A model generated the notes under the pieces. It was given only the letters and a program-made list of their open reading frames with translations, was not told the origin of the DNA and did no database searches. Both the position numbers and the translations under genes were made by a program. A stretch of DNA of 51,046 nucleotides from Pseudomonadota bacterium (GTDB lineage Bacteria > Pseudomonadota > Gammaproteobacteria > Burkholderiales > Rhodocyclaceae), in the NCBI GenBank assembly GCA_021849505.1, contig JAJZSW010000011.1, forward strand, positions 1 through 51,046, in the 5' to 3' direction. How positions within the stretch are numbered: the first letter of the stretch is position 1; every line of letters begins with the position of its first letter. This document shows positions 36,345 through 46,633 of this stretch, piece by piece.

Positions 36345-36785
36345 ATGCAAGATCCTGCCGGCATCGCCAGCGTTTCCCACGTCATCCAGCTCGCGGTGGC
36401 GCCCGTGTTCCTGCTGACCGGCGTCGGCGCGATCCTCTCCGTGCTCATCAACCGCCTCGCGCGCGTCGTCGATCGCTTTCGCACGCTCGAATGCGAGCTG
36501 CAGAAATCCGTGGAAACGGCGGTTCCCGTGATCAAGGGAGAGATGAACCGGCTTTCGCGCCGGGCACGCATGATCCACTGGTCCATCGGCCTCTGCACGA
36601 GCTGCGCGCTGTTCGTCTGCCTCGTCATCGGCCTGATGTTCTTCGGCTCGGTCATCGGCGCGAACCTCTCGACCGCCATCTCCGTCCTGTTCATCGTGGC
36701 CATGCTGACCCTCATCGCCGGCCTGCTGTGCTTCCTGCGCGAAATCACGCTGGCCCGCAGCAGCATCCACGTCCTGCCGCGCTAA
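36345..36785 (+). CDS. DUF2721-type small membrane protein
   Basis: A 146-residue protein starting at ATG 36345 (MQDPAGIASVSHVIQLA); 12 extra residues from 36309 are possible but lack support. Three hydrophobic segments at about 13-33, 78-100 and 105-128 and the motif VFLLTGVGAILSVLINRLARVVDR fit the DUF2721 family of inner-membrane proteins, whose function is not known. It is divergent from rarA and followed after 43 bp by a LysE-type gene, with a repeat copy in the gap. Confidence 0.85.
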   Translation: MQDPAGIASVSHVIQLAVAPVFLLTGVGAILSVLINRLARVVDRFRTLECELQKSVETAVPVIKGEMNRLSRRARMIHWSIGLCTSCALFVCLVIGLMFFGSVIGANLSTAISVLFIVAMLTLIAGLLCFLREITLARSSIHVLPR

Positions 36786-36787
36786 TG

Positions 36788-36812
36788 GTGCCGTCCCGCC
36801 AGCGCCGACTTT
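36788..36812 (+). repeat. Dispersed 25-bp repeat, copy 7 (intergenic)
   Basis: Exact consensus copy starting 3 bp after the DUF2721 stop codon, filling most of the gap to the LysE-type gene, in the sense of transcription. Confidence 0.92.
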
Positions 36813-36828
36813 CACACTAGAGACAGCC

Positions 36829-37449
36829 ATGTTCGACATCCAGAACTACGCCAGCTTCCTGATCGCGATCCTGATCTTCCAGCTCGTGCCGGGGCCCGGC
36901 ACGATCGCGATCCTCAACGCCACCGCGAAGAACGGACTCGGCGCAGGCTTCGGAGCGGTGCTTGGAACACTGTTCGGCGACTTCATCTTCATGGTAGCGG
37001 CGGTACTGGGTCTTGCCGCGGTGATGCAGGCCAACCCGCTCCTGTTCGAAGCCCTGCAGTGGTTCGGCGCCGCCTACCTGGCCTGGATCGGCATCCAGCT
37101 GCTGCGCACGCGCTGCGCCGACCAGGCTGATGAGACTGAGCAGCGGCGTACCGGCTGGGTCTATTTCCGCCAGGCCTGCGCGGTGAGCCTGACCAATCCG
37201 AAGGTGATCCTGTTCTTCGTCGCCTTCTTTCCGCTCTTCCTGCGCGCCGACGCCTCCGGCGGCACGCTCGTCGCGATGATGGCGCACGTCACGCTGCTGA
37301 GTTTCCTGTATCAGGCCGGGCTGGTGCTGGTCGGGAATGCCGTCGCGCTGCGCCTCAAGGCCTTTCCCTTCGCGCGCCGGCTGGCGACCCGGCTGGCGGG
37401 CATTGCACTGATCGGTTTTGGCTTCAAGCTGGCCGCCAGCAACCGCTAG
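36829..37449 (+). CDS. LysE/RhtB-family amino-acid exporter
   Basis: A 206-residue inner-membrane protein with about six hydrophobic segments and the family signature near the N-terminus (LVPGPGTIAILNATAKNGLGAGFGAVLGT) plus SLTNPKVILFFVAFFPLF in the middle. LysE/RhtB proteins export amino acids or related solutes; the substrate is not evident. Its end lies 10 bp from the convergent lolA gene. Confidence 0.92.
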   Translation: MFDIQNYASFLIAILIFQLVPGPGTIAILNATAKNGLGAGFGAVLGTLFGDFIFMVAAVLGLAAVMQANPLLFEALQWFGAAYLAWIGIQLLRTRCADQADETEQRRTGWVYFRQACAVSLTNPKVILFFVAFFPLFLRADASGGTLVAMMAHVTLLSFLYQAGLVLVGNAVALRLKAFPFARRLATRLAGIALIGFGFKLAASNR

Positions 37450-37459
37450 GGGGTGTCAG

Positions 37460-38065
37460 TCAGTCACCGATGACATCCGCTCCCTTCTTCGGGACGAAGC
37501 GGAAGGCTTCCTTCGGCAGGGTCGGGTTCGGCTGGAACTCGGTGAACAGCAGCGTCGTGGTCTGACCGAAATTGTCCTGCACTTCCATGAGCCGAGGCAG
37601 GTTTTTCGAGAGGCCGATACGCACGCGCGCAAAGGTGCTGTCCGCGGCTTTCGGCACTGCATCGACGATCTCGAGCCCGTCCGCGGTCCCCGCCTCGGCC
37701 AGCGTGAAATGCTTGTCGAGCGATTCGCCGGTGAGCAGCGCCGCCGGGCTCGCGCCGAGCGTCTTGTCCATCTTGCCGATCGTCACCTGGTTGAGGTCGA
37801 CGTCGTAAGTCCACAGCTTCTCCCCGTCGGCGACCAGCAGCAGCTTGTAAGGTTTCTCGTAGGACCAGCGCAATTTGCCGGGACGCGCGAGCATGAAGAT
37901 GCCCGTCGAATTCTGCGGCTTGCGGCCCGACTTGGCGACGACGCTCTGGGCAAAGGTGCCCTGTGCCGCATGGGTATTGGCCCAAAAGGCTTTCAGCTGG
38001 TCGATGCCGGCTGCGGAAGCCAGCCCGGAGAACAGCAATCCGCCGATGAGAATGAGTTTGCGCAT
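37460..38065 (-). CDS. lolA: Outer-membrane lipoprotein carrier protein LolA
   Basis: A 201-residue periplasmic chaperone that carries lipoproteins from LolCDE to the outer membrane. The start at 38065 (MRKLILIGG) gives a signal peptide ending ASA-AG. The LolA fold is recognisable from AAQGTFAQSVV, GIFMLARPGKLRWSYEKPYKLLLVADGEKLWTYD and LPKEAFRFVPKKGADVI. It lies 55 bp after ftsK on the same strand, the order known from E. coli. Confidence 0.95.
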   Translation of the reverse strand: MRKLILIGGLLFSGLASAAGIDQLKAFWANTHAAQGTFAQSVVAKSGRKPQNSTGIFMLARPGKLRWSYEKPYKLLLVADGEKLWTYDVDLNQVTIGKMDKTLGASPAALLTGESLDKHFTLAEAGTADGLEIVDAVPKAADSTFARVRIGLSKNLPRLMEVQDNFGQTTTLLFTEFQPNPTLPKEAFRFVPKKGADVIGD

Positions 38066-38120
38066 GGGCGCATTATCGCCCATGAGTGTGATCCGTCGCC
38101 TGCAACAGAGTGTAAGAAAA

Positions 38121-40448
38121 CTATTCGGCCTGCTCGGGCACCAGCACTTCGCGGCCGCCTGCACCGTTCATCGGCGAGACGAGGCCGGCGCGCTCCATCG
38201 CCTCGATCATGCGCGCGGCACGGTTGTAACCAATCCTCAAGTGGCGCTGCACCAGCGAGATCGACGGCCGGCGCGTCTTGAGCACGACCTGCACGGCCTG
38301 GTCGTACATCGGGTCCGTTTCGACATCGCCGCCGTCTTCGCCGCCCGCTTCGGCATTGTCGCCGGCAGGCGCGGACAGGATGTCCGCCATGAATTCGGGC
38401 GCGCCGATCTTGCGCAGATGCTCTACGACGCGATGCACCTCGTCGTCGGCAACGTAGGCGCCATGCACGCGCACCGGCAGGCCGGTACCCGGCGCGAGGT
38501 AGAGCATGTCGCCCTGCCCCAGCAGCGCCTCGGCGCCCATCTGGTCGAGGATGGTGCGCGAGTCGATCTTGCTGGAAACCTGGAATGAAATGCGCGTCGG
38601 GATGTTGGCCTTGATCAGGCCGGTGATGACATCGACGCTTGGCCGCTGTGTGGCGAGGATCAGGTGGATGCCGGCCGCGCGCGCCTTCTGCGCGAGCCGC
38701 GCAATCAGTTCCTCGACCTTCTTGCCGACCACCATCATCAGGTCGGCCAGCTCGTCGATGACGACCACGATATACGGCAGGCTCTTGAGCGGCGGTGGGC
38801 CGGCTTCGGGATCACCCGGCAGCGCCAACGGGTCGGCGATGAAGGTGCCAGCCTTCTCCGCTTCCCTGATCTTGGCGTTGAAGCCGGACAGGTTGCGCAC
38901 GCCCAGCGCGCTCATCAGCTTGTAGCGGCGCTCCATCTCGCCGACGCACCAGTGCAGCGCGTTGGCGGCCTTGGTCATGTCGGTGACGACCGGCGCCAGC
39001 AGGTGCGGAATGCCTTCGTAGACCGACAGTTCGAGCATCTTCGGGTCGACGAGAATCAGGCGCACGTCCTTCGGCTCGGCCTTGTAGAGCAGCGAGAGGA
39101 TCATCGCGTTGATGCCGACCGACTTGCCCGAGCCGGTCGTGCCGGCCACCAGCAGGTGCGGCATTTTGGCGAGGTCGGCGACCAGCGGCTGGCCGGCGAT
39201 GTCCTTGCCGAGCGCCAGGGTCAGGTGCGAGTGCATGTCGTGATAGACCTTGGCGCCGAGGATCTCGGCGAGGCGCACGGCCTGGCGGCGCGGATTGGGC
39301 AGTTCGAGCGCCATGCAGCTCTTGCCGGGCACCGTCTCGACGACGCGGATGCTGACCAGCGACAGCGCGCGCGCCAGGTCCTTGGCGAGGCCGACGACGG
39401 TCGATCCCTTGACGCCGGTGGCCGGCTCGATCTCGTAGCGCGTCACCACCGGGCCGGGATGGGCGGACATCACCTGCACCTGCACGCCGAAATCGGAGAG
39501 CTTGCGTTCGATCAGGCGCGAGGTGAATTCGAGCGTCTCGGCGCCCGGCAGCGCGTCGTTGGCGTGGTTCGCCTCGTCGAGCAGATGGAGCGGCGGCAGC
39601 GCCTCGCCCGGCGCATCGAAGAACAGCGGCGTCTGACGCTCCTTCTCGATGCGCACCTCGGCCTTTTTCGCCAGCGGAATCTCGAAGTCCGGGGGCTCGA
39701 TGCGCACCGGGGGCGGCGGGTTGTCCTCGATCTTCTTCCACTCCTCGGCGACCACGGCCTCGCGGCGCTCGGCCAGGGCGCGGCCGTAACGGCGATCCTG
39801 CCAGCCTTCCCAGAGGGCGACGAGACCGCACCAGGACATCTCCAGCAAGCCGCCGAGCTTCTCGATGAAACGCAGCCACGACATGCCGGTCACGAGGCTG
39901 AAACCGGCGATCAGCGCCGCCATCAGGAGCAGCGTGCCGCCGGTGAAGCCCAGCCAGGCCCCGGTCAGGCGGCTGAGCTCCAGGCCCAGCATGCCGCCGG
40001 GCGCGAGTGGCAGCGCCGCCTTCAGGCTCCAGAAGCGCATCGCCTCGAGACCGCAGCTGGCGACCAGCAAAAGCGCGAAGCCGCCCAGCGCGATGTAGAG
40101 CGGCCGGCGGTCCTCGCCGAACAGGTGATTGATGCGGTGATAGCCGAGCGCCACCATCATGAACAGCAGCCCGACCCACCACCACGCCGACAGACCGAAC
40201 AGGTAAAGCATCAGGTCGGCCAGCCAGGCCCCGAAGCGGCCACCGGGATTGGCGATCTTCTCGACATCGGCCGCCTGCGACCAGCCGGGATCGGCCTTGT
40301 CGTAGCCGATCAGGATCAGGGCGAGATAGAGGCCGAGGGCGGCGACGACCAGCCAGCGGGCTTCGCGCACCAGCGCGGCGATGCGCTCGGGCAGCGGCTG
40401 GGCGGCGGGACGCGGCCGGGTGGCATAGGAAAGCGTGGCGAGAGACAT
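38121..40448 (-). CDS. ftsK: DNA translocase FtsK
   Basis: A 775-residue FtsK starting at ATG 40448 ([12 protein letters not shown]). Four membrane segments occupy the first ~190 residues. The proline-rich linker is short compared with E. coli. The motor domain has Walker [13 protein letters not shown], Walker [16 protein letters not shown] and [17 protein letters not shown]. The C-terminal winged-helix gamma domain that reads KOPS sites is present ([34 protein letters not shown]). FtsK moves chromosomes at the septum and activates XerCD. It is divergent from trxB. Confidence 0.97.
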   Translation of the reverse strand: MSLATLSYATRPRPAAQPLPERIAALVREARWLVVAALGLYLALILIGYDKADPGWSQAADVEKIANPGGRFGAWLADLMLYLFGLSAWWWVGLLFMMVALGYHRINHLFGEDRRPLYIALGGFALLLVASCGLEAMRFWSLKAALPLAPGGMLGLELSRLTGAWLGFTGGTLLLMAALIAGFSLVTGMSWLRFIEKLGGLLEMSWCGLVALWEGWQDRRYGRALAERREAVVAEEWKKIEDNPPPPVRIEPPDFEIPLAKKAEVRIEKERQTPLFFDAPGEALPPLHLLDEANHANDALPGAETLEFTSRLIERKLSDFGVQVQVMSAHPGPVVTRYEIEPATGVKGSTVVGLAKDLARALSLVSIRVVETVPGKSCMALELPNPRRQAVRLAEILGAKVYHDMHSHLTLALGKDIAGQPLVADLAKMPHLLVAGTTGSGKSVGINAMILSLLYKAEPKDVRLILVDPKMLELSVYEGIPHLLAPVVTDMTKAANALHWCVGEMERRYKLMSALGVRNLSGFNAKIREAEKAGTFIADPLALPGDPEAGPPPLKSLPYIVVVIDELADLMMVVGKKVEELIARLAQKARAAGIHLILATQRPSVDVITGLIKANIPTRISFQVSSKIDSRTILDQMGAEALLGQGDMLYLAPGTGLPVRVHGAYVADDEVHRVVEHLRKIGAPEFMADILSAPAGDNAEAGGEDGGDVETDPMYDQAVQVVLKTRRPSISLVQRHLRIGYNRAARMIEAMERAGLVSPMNGAGGREVLVPEQAE

Positions 40449-40470
40449 GGGCGGAATTCCGTAAGAATGA

Positions 40471-41547
<1,077 letters not shown>

Positions 41548-41550
41548 GCC

Positions 41551-42099
41551 ATGCGCAACAGGACGCTCGATGACGCATCGCGCGCCCTGTTCCGGGACGC
41601 GGTCGCCGATGCCGTGCCGCTCGCCCCCGACCACACCAGTCGCGCGCATCACGAGCCGCCCCCGCCGCTGCCGATCCCCCGGCAGCGCAGCCACGACGAG
41701 CGCGCCGCGCTCGGCGAATCCCTGAGCGACAACGATCCGCTGGCCCTGGCGCTGGAAGGCGGCGACGAAGCCGTCTATCTGAAGCCCGGCATGGCGCCCA
41801 AGGTGCTCAAGGACCTGCGCCGCGGCCGCTGGGTGGTGCAGGCCCATCTCGACCTGCACGGCATGCAGCGCGACGAGGCGCGCCACCACGTCGCCCTCTT
41901 CCTCGCCGAATGCCGCGCCCGCGACCAGCGCTGCGTGCGCATCGTCCATGGCAAGGGCCACGGCTCGCCGGGCCGCGTGCCGGTGCTCAAGCGTCTCGTG
42001 CTGGGCTGGCTCTGCCAGCGTCAGGAAGTGCTCGCCTACTGCCAGGCGCGCACCATCGAAGGCGGCGCCGGCGCGGTGATCGTGCTGCTGGCCGGGTGA
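41551..42099 (+). CDS. Smr-domain protein
   Basis: A 182-residue protein. The N-terminal half is charged and Pro-rich; the C-terminal ~85 residues form a small MutS-related (Smr) domain with LDLHGMQRDEARHHV and VRIVHGKGHGSPG. Stand-alone Smr proteins in proteobacteria (YdaL/SmrA/SmrB types) are linked to nucleic-acid cleavage, SmrB at collided ribosomes, but which type this is cannot be told here. It probably shares a transcript with trxB. Confidence 0.9.
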   Translation: MRNRTLDDASRALFRDAVADAVPLAPDHTSRAHHEPPPPLPIPRQRSHDERAALGESLSDNDPLALALEGGDEAVYLKPGMAPKVLKDLRRGRWVVQAHLDLHGMQRDEARHHVALFLAECRARDQRCVRIVHGKGHGSPGRVPVLKRLVLGWLCQRQEVLAYCQARTIEGGAGAVIVLLAG

Positions 42100-42157
42100 C
42101 CCACTTCCTGTGCCGCCTCCCGCTGCTTTCGGGTATTTCTAACAAAGACTACATATG

Positions 42158-42187
42158 TCTATCTGTATTTCGATAGAATTAGATAGA
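42158..42187. promoter_or_regulatory. Operator-like repeats upstream of AAA ATPase
   Basis: TCTATC at 42158-42163 is inverted to GATAGA at 42172-42177, and GATAGA is repeated directly at 42182-42187, exactly 10 bp on. They lie in a distinctly AT-rich stretch 20-50 bp upstream of the ATPase start. Confidence 0.45.
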
Positions 42188-42207
42188 ACTTGTGGCTGGA
42201 GATGTCC

Positions 42208-43395
42208 ATGGATCCAATCAACAACCCGTTTTCTCCCGGTGCGGGCGCGCCGCCTCCGGAACTGGTCGGACGCGACCCATTGCTTGAGCAGGCACGCATC
42301 CTGCTGGGACGTGTAAAGCAAAAGCGTCCGGAAAAAAGCCTACTGCTGACGGGATTACGCGGGGTAGGCAAGACCGTGCTGCTGAACGAAATCGAACGCA
42401 TGGCGAAGGCAGCCGACTATCAAACGATCCTGATCGAAGCCCACGAGGAAAAACCGCTGGGTGAGTTGATCTATCCAGCACTCCGTGGCCTACTTTATGA
42501 ACTGGACCGAACTGCCGGTGCGGGCAACAAGGTAAAGCGCGGGCTGGCAGTGTTGCGCAGCTTTATCGGCGGCATCAAGCTGACAGTGGGCGATGTGGCG
42601 CTGGGGCTGGATATCGAACCCGCCAAGGGTACCGCGGATAGCGGTGACCTCGAGATCGACCTGCCCAATTTGTTCGTGGCCATCGCCGAAGCAGCCGAGG
42701 AACATGGCAGCGCCGTTGCCATCCTGATAGACGAAATCCAGTATCTGAGTCAAAAAGAACTGGGCGCCATCATCATGGCAATGCACCGGATGCAGCAGAA
42801 GCAATTGCCGCTGGTGTTGCTCGCCGCAGGTCTGCCGGTACTGCCCGGCATGGCGGGAGAATCGAAATCGTATGCCGAGCGGTTGTTCAACTTCCCGGAC
42901 ATCGGGGCGCTGTCGGCAGCCGATGCGGCGAAGGCCTTGCGCGACCCGGCTCGTGAAGCGGGAGTCGAGTTTCAGGAAGACGCATTGGAAGAAGTATTTC
43001 GACTGACGCGCGGCTATCCCTATTTCATACAGGAATGGGGATACCAGTCATGGAACATGGCCAGCGCGAGCCCGATCACCTTGCAGATTGTCCGCGACGC
43101 CACACCGGAGGTCATGCGCCGGCTGGACAGGAATTTCTTCCGCGTGCGCTTTGATCGCCTGACGCCAGGCGAAAAAAACTTTTTACGCGCGATGGCCCAT
43201 CTGGGTCCTGGCAACCACCGCACAGGTGACATTGCGGCAACCCTGGGCATGTCAGTCAAAGGAATCGGCCCGGTGCGCTCCAAGCTCATCAAGAAAGGGA
43301 TGATCTATAGCCCTGCGCATGGCGACATGGCATTTACCGTACCGCTGTTCGATGAGTTCATGGTGCGCGCAATCCCGGAATTTATTCCCGGCTGA
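42208..43395 (+). CDS. Stand-alone AAA ATPase, Orc1/Cdc6-like layout
   Basis: A 395-residue protein. The start at ATG 42208 (MDPINNPFSPG) has CTGGAG 6 bases upstream; a TTG at 42190 is an alternative. Walker A is GLRGVGKT near 47-54; Walker B-like ILIDEIQYLS follows near 178; then a lid region and a C-terminal winged-helix part (TGDIAATLGMSVKGIGPVRSKLIKKGMI). The arrangement resembles bacterial ATP-binding proteins with an archaeal-type AAA module. Its function is unknown. Base composition is lower in GC than the flanks and it has its own AT-rich leader, so acquisition by transfer is likely. No partner gene is beside it. Confidence 0.85.
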   Translation: MDPINNPFSPGAGAPPPELVGRDPLLEQARILLGRVKQKRPEKSLLLTGLRGVGKTVLLNEIERMAKAADYQTILIEAHEEKPLGELIYPALRGLLYELDRTAGAGNKVKRGLAVLRSFIGGIKLTVGDVALGLDIEPAKGTADSGDLEIDLPNLFVAIAEAAEEHGSAVAILIDEIQYLSQKELGAIIMAMHRMQQKQLPLVLLAAGLPVLPGMAGESKSYAERLFNFPDIGALSAADAAKALRDPAREAGVEFQEDALEEVFRLTRGYPYFIQEWGYQSWNMASASPITLQIVRDATPEVMRRLDRNFFRVRFDRLTPGEKNFLRAMAHLGPGNHRTGDIAATLGMSVKGIGPVRSKLIKKGMIYSPAHGDMAFTVPLFDEFMVRAIPEFIPG

Positions 43396-43407
43396 CTGCC
43401 GAAAGCC

Positions 43408-43432
43408 GTGCCGTCGCGCCAAGACTGACTTT
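43408..43432 (+). repeat. Dispersed 25-bp repeat, copy 8 (degenerate, after AAA ATPase)
   Basis: 20 of 25 positions match the consensus; it begins 13 bp after the ATPase stop codon, in the sense of transcription. Confidence 0.6.
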
Positions 43433-43444
43433 CCCCCACCTGAC

Positions 43445-43461
43445 TGCGACAAACTGTCGCG
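43445..43461. promoter_or_regulatory. 17-bp dyad upstream of the ABC/metal locus
   Basis: TGCGACA-AAC-TGTCGCG is a near-perfect 7-3-7 inverted repeat, 58 bp upstream of the first gene of the locus. A related dyad occurs at 46634-46650. The hairpin lacks an immediate T-run, so an operator is more likely than a terminator. Confidence 0.5.
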
Positions 43462-43468
43462 CTACTCT

Positions 43469-43496
43469 TTGATCCAATCGGTGGTTTTTTTATTTA
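43469..43496 (+). promoter_or_regulatory. Candidate sigma-70 promoter of the ABC/metal locus
   Basis: TTGATC and TATTTA are separated by 16 bp, ending about 22 bp before the first gene and directly after the 17-bp dyad. Confidence 0.4.
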
Positions 43497-43518
43497 CGTT
43501 GCAGCAACATTCCGCCCC

Positions 43519-43848
43519 ATGCGTCCCGCCAACCTCGCCCTGATCGTCTTCGCCAGCGCCATTGGCGCCTTCGCGCTGAGCTTCGCCGACGCCGCGCGGC
43601 TGCGCGCGCAGAGCGAAAGCGCCAGCGCGGAGACGGCCCGTCTCGTCGAGCGCCTCGGGCTGACCGACCCGGCGCTGTTCACCGAGGCGCGCTACACGCG
43701 CCACCCGACACAGGCGGATCTGCAGTCGGCCTTCCAGGACCATCCCGTCGCCTTCGAACATTTCCCCACCGGCTCGCTCGTTCCGCCGCCCGCCGGCATC
43801 CTCAATGCCTATGAAAACCTGGATCGAAAAACAGCGGCACCTGATTGA
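43519..43848 (+). CDS. Small exported or membrane-anchored protein of unknown function
   Basis: A 109-residue protein with an N-terminal hydrophobic segment (about 5-25, ALIVFASAIGAFALSFADA) that may be a signal peptide or anchor, followed by a polar region with no cysteines. I do not recognise a family. It overlaps the following permease gene by about 44 bp, which suggests translational coupling. Position as first gene suggests a periplasmic accessory to the ABC transporter; that is inference. Confidence 0.65.
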   Translation: MRPANLALIVFASAIGAFALSFADAARLRAQSESASAETARLVERLGLTDPALFTEARYTRHPTQADLQSAFQDHPVAFEHFPTGSLVPPPAGILNAYENLDRKTAAPD

Positions 43849-44956
43849 CTTCACGCTCGCCTCGCTGGCGCGGCGCAAGGCGAAGAACCTCGGGCTGCTG
43901 TTCATCTACACGCTGCTGGTCTTCGTGCTCGCCTCGGTGGCGCTGTACGCGCACGCCCTGCGCACCGAGGCGCAGAAGGTACTGGCCAGCAGCCCCGAGA
44001 TCGTGCTGCAGCGGCTGGTCGCCGGCCGTCACGACCTGATTCCGCCGGGCTACCTCGAACAGATCGGCCAAAACGTACGATTGCGTGGCGTGCAGAAGAT
44101 GGAAGGCCGGCTGTGGGGCTACTACTACGACAGCGTGGTGAAGGCCAACTACACTTTCATGGCCCCGCGCGACATGCAAATCCCCCGCGGCGAAATCATT
44201 GTCGGCCCGGCGCTGGAGCGCTCGCGCGGCCTGGCCGCCGGCAACGGCATCTCCTTCCGTTCGTATTCCGGCGAATTGCACACCTTCATCGTCGCCGAAG
44301 TGCTGCCGCAAACTTCCGAACTGGTCAGCGCCGACCTGGTGCTGATGCACGAGGAGGATTTCCGCGCCTTCTTCAAGTATCCGGAAGGCCACTGGACCGA
44401 CATCGCGATGTCGGTCGCCAACCCGCAGGAAGTGCGCAACGTCGCGATCAAGCTGCTGTCGACGCTGCCCGACTCGCGGCCGATCCTGCGCGACGAAGTA
44501 CTGCGCACCTATGCCTCGATCTTCGACTGGCGCGAGGGCCTCATGCTCGCGCTGCTCTCCGCCGCGATCCTCGCCTTCGGCATCTTCGCCTGGGAAAAGG
44601 CCGCCGGCCTCTCCGCCGAGGAGCGGCGCGAGATCGGCATCCTCAAGGCGATCGGCTGGGAGACCGGCGACGTCATCAAGATGAAGTTCTGGGAGGGCCT
44701 GCTGGTCTCGCTGCTGGCTTTCCTGCTCGGCTACGTCGCCGCCTACCTGCATGTCTTCCACCTGGATGCGATGATTTTCGAGCCGGTGCTCAAGGGCTGG
44801 GCGGTGCTCTACCCGCGCTTCACCCTGCCGCCGCACATCGACGGCCTGCAGATCGCGACGCTGTTCTTCTTCACCGTGTTTCCCTACACGGCGGCGGTGC
44901 TGGTGCCGATCTGGCGCGCGGCAACGACCGATCCCGACACGGTGATGCGCTCATGA
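43805..44956 (+). CDS. ABC transporter permease, LolE/MacB/FtsX type
   Basis: A 383-residue membrane protein: one membrane segment near 28-48, a ~200-residue periplasmic region, then three membrane segments in the C-terminal third (about 243-262, 297-320 and 355-375), the layout of MacB/LolCE/FtsX permeases. A cytoplasmic EERREIGILKAIGW motif, typical of this superfamily, couples to the ATPase. An ATG at 43811 is an equally good start. Its stop overlaps the ATPase start (ATGA). Such permeases are mechanotransmission or extraction devices rather than classical importers; the substrate is unknown. Confidence 0.9.
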   Translation: MPMKTWIEKQRHLIDFTLASLARRKAKNLGLLFIYTLLVFVLASVALYAHALRTEAQKVLASSPEIVLQRLVAGRHDLIPPGYLEQIGQNVRLRGVQKMEGRLWGYYYDSVVKANYTFMAPRDMQIPRGEIIVGPALERSRGLAAGNGISFRSYSGELHTFIVAEVLPQTSELVSADLVLMHEEDFRAFFKYPEGHWTDIAMSVANPQEVRNVAIKLLSTLPDSRPILRDEVLRTYASIFDWREGLMLALLSAAILAFGIFAWEKAAGLSAEERREIGILKAIGWETGDVIKMKFWEGLLVSLLAFLLGYVAAYLHVFHLDAMIFEPVLKGWAVLYPRFTLPPHIDGLQIATLFFFTVFPYTAAVLVPIWRAATTDPDTVMRS

Positions 44957-45630
44957 TCGAACTGACCGGCATCCGCAAGGCGTTCAATCAAGGCCGCCAC
45001 AACGAATACTGGGCGCTCTCCGGCATCGACCTCGCGATTCCCGACCAGCGGGTCACCGCGCTGCGCGGTCCGTCCGGATCGGGCAAGACCACGCTGCTGA
45101 CCATCCTCGGCTGCCTCGCCCGCCCGACCGAGGGCCGCGTGCGCCTCAAGGACGAGGACATTTCCGGTCTGCCGGAGCGCTTCCTCACCGAGATCCGCCG
45201 CCGCACCTTCGGCTTCATCTTCCAGCAGTTCAACCTGATCCGCGGCCTCTCGGCGCTCGAGAACATCATCCTGCCCGCCTACCCGACCGGCCAGCCGCGC
45301 CAGGCCTTGCTGGAAAAAGCCGAAGCGCTGCTCGCCGGCGTCGACCTCGGCCAGCGCCGCGACGCGCAGGTCGAATGGCTCTCCGGCGGCGAGCAGCAGC
45401 GCGTCGCCATCTGCCGCGCGCTGATCAACGATCCGGAAATCCTCATCGCCGACGAACCGACCGCCAACCTCGACACGAAGTTGTCGAAGGAATTTCTCGG
45501 CATCCTCGAAAAGCTGGCCGATCAGGGCCGCACCATCGTGCTCACCAGCCACGATCCGCTGGTGGTCGATTCCGCGGTCGTGGATTTCGTCGTCACCCTG
45601 CGCGACGGCAGGATCGTGGACGCGAAGTGA
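44953..45630 (+). CDS. ABC transporter ATP-binding protein, LolD/MacB type
   Basis: A 225-residue ATPase starting at ATG 44953. Walker A GPSGSGKTT, the Q-loop in FIFQQFNLIRGLSALEN, signature LSGGEQQR, Walker B ILIADEPTANLD and the switch His in TSHDP are all intact. It forms the transporter with the preceding permease. Its TGA stop overlaps a GTG start of the next gene (GTGA). Confidence 0.95.
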   Translation: MIELTGIRKAFNQGRHNEYWALSGIDLAIPDQRVTALRGPSGSGKTTLLTILGCLARPTEGRVRLKDEDISGLPERFLTEIRRRTFGFIFQQFNLIRGLSALENIILPAYPTGQPRQALLEKAEALLAGVDLGQRRDAQVEWLSGGEQQRVAICRALINDPEILIADEPTANLDTKLSKEFLGILEKLADQGRTIVLTSHDPLVVDSAVVDFVVTLRDGRIVDAK

Positions 45631-46631
45631 TTTTCCAGCCGGCGATCATCGCGTTACTCCTCGCGGCGGGCATCAGCCTCTTCATGCTGCTCGCCGCGGC
45701 GCCCTTCGCCGTGCGGGTGATCCGCCACTGGGACGTCGCCAGTGGCAGCGAGCGGCAACTGCAGCTGGAACGCCTGACCTACCTGTTCTCGACGCTGGTC
45801 GCCTTCGTCTGCCTGGTGCAGATCCTCGCCGCCTTGCTGTTCGTCTTCAACGCCGACAAGATGTCGGTCATGTTCGTCGGCGCGATGTGCGCGGTCGGCG
45901 CGCTCAACGTCAATGCCTTCGGCTTCCCCGCGCTCTACGCCCAGCTCGCCCTGTTCTTCCTCGCGACGCTGTGGCTGGCGATCAACCACGTCGACAGCCG
46001 CGCGCGCGACTACCCGCTGGTGCGGCTCAAGTACGGCCTGCTGCTGGCGGCGATCCCGCTTTTCGCACTCAGCCTGTACTTGCAACTCCAGTACTTCCTC
46101 GGCCTCAAGGCCGACGTCATCACCTCCTGCTGCGGCAGCATGTTCTCGGAGCAGGCGTCCACGCTGGCCAGCGAGGTCAGCGCCCTGCCCCCCAAACCGG
46201 CGCTCATCGGCTTCTATGGCGGGCTGTGCGCCGCCATCGGCATTTCCATTTGGCACTGGCTGCGCCCGCGCGACGGCAGCGGCTACCTGACGGGCATCGG
46301 CGCGCTCGCCGGGTTCGGCGCCGCGCTCGCCGGCATCCTCGCCTTCGTCTCGCTCTACATCTACGAGCACCCGCACCACCACTGCCCGTTCTGCATCCTC
46401 AAGCCGGACTATGCGTACCAGGGCTACTGGCTCTACATCCCGCTGTTCACCGGCGCGGCGGCGGGCATGAGCGCCGGCGTGCTGCGCCTGTTCTCGCGCC
46501 GGCCGACCCTCGCGCCGATCATCAATATCACCTCGCGCGCGCTCGCCGGCGTGGCCGCCGTTGGCTTCGGCCTGTTCCTCGCCGTCGCGACCCTCATGAT
46601 CTGGCGCTCGAACCTGATCCTTTTGGACTGA
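45627..46631 (+). CDS. Polytopic membrane protein with CCGS and HHHCPFC motifs
   Basis: A 334-residue protein starting at GTG 45627, which overlaps the ATPase stop; the same frame runs open upstream but inside the ATPase gene. Eight or so hydrophobic segments span the length. Two Cys clusters lie in loops: DVITSCCGSMFSEQ near 170 and EHPHHHCPFCILKPDY near 255. Paired Cys with adjacent His suggest metal binding or a thiol redox role at the membrane surface. I do not recognise a named family. Translational coupling to the ABC genes suggests one machine. Confidence 0.8.
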   Translation: MIFQPAIIALLLAAGISLFMLLAAAPFAVRVIRHWDVASGSERQLQLERLTYLFSTLVAFVCLVQILAALLFVFNADKMSVMFVGAMCAVGALNVNAFGFPALYAQLALFFLATLWLAINHVDSRARDYPLVRLKYGLLLAAIPLFALSLYLQLQYFLGLKADVITSCCGSMFSEQASTLASEVSALPPKPALIGFYGGLCAAIGISIWHWLRPRDGSGYLTGIGALAGFGAALAGILAFVSLYIYEHPHHHCPFCILKPDYAYQGYWLYIPLFTGAAAGMSAGVLRLFSRRPTLAPIINITSRALAGVAAVGFGLFLAVATLMIWRSNLILLD

Positions 46632-46633
46632 GA

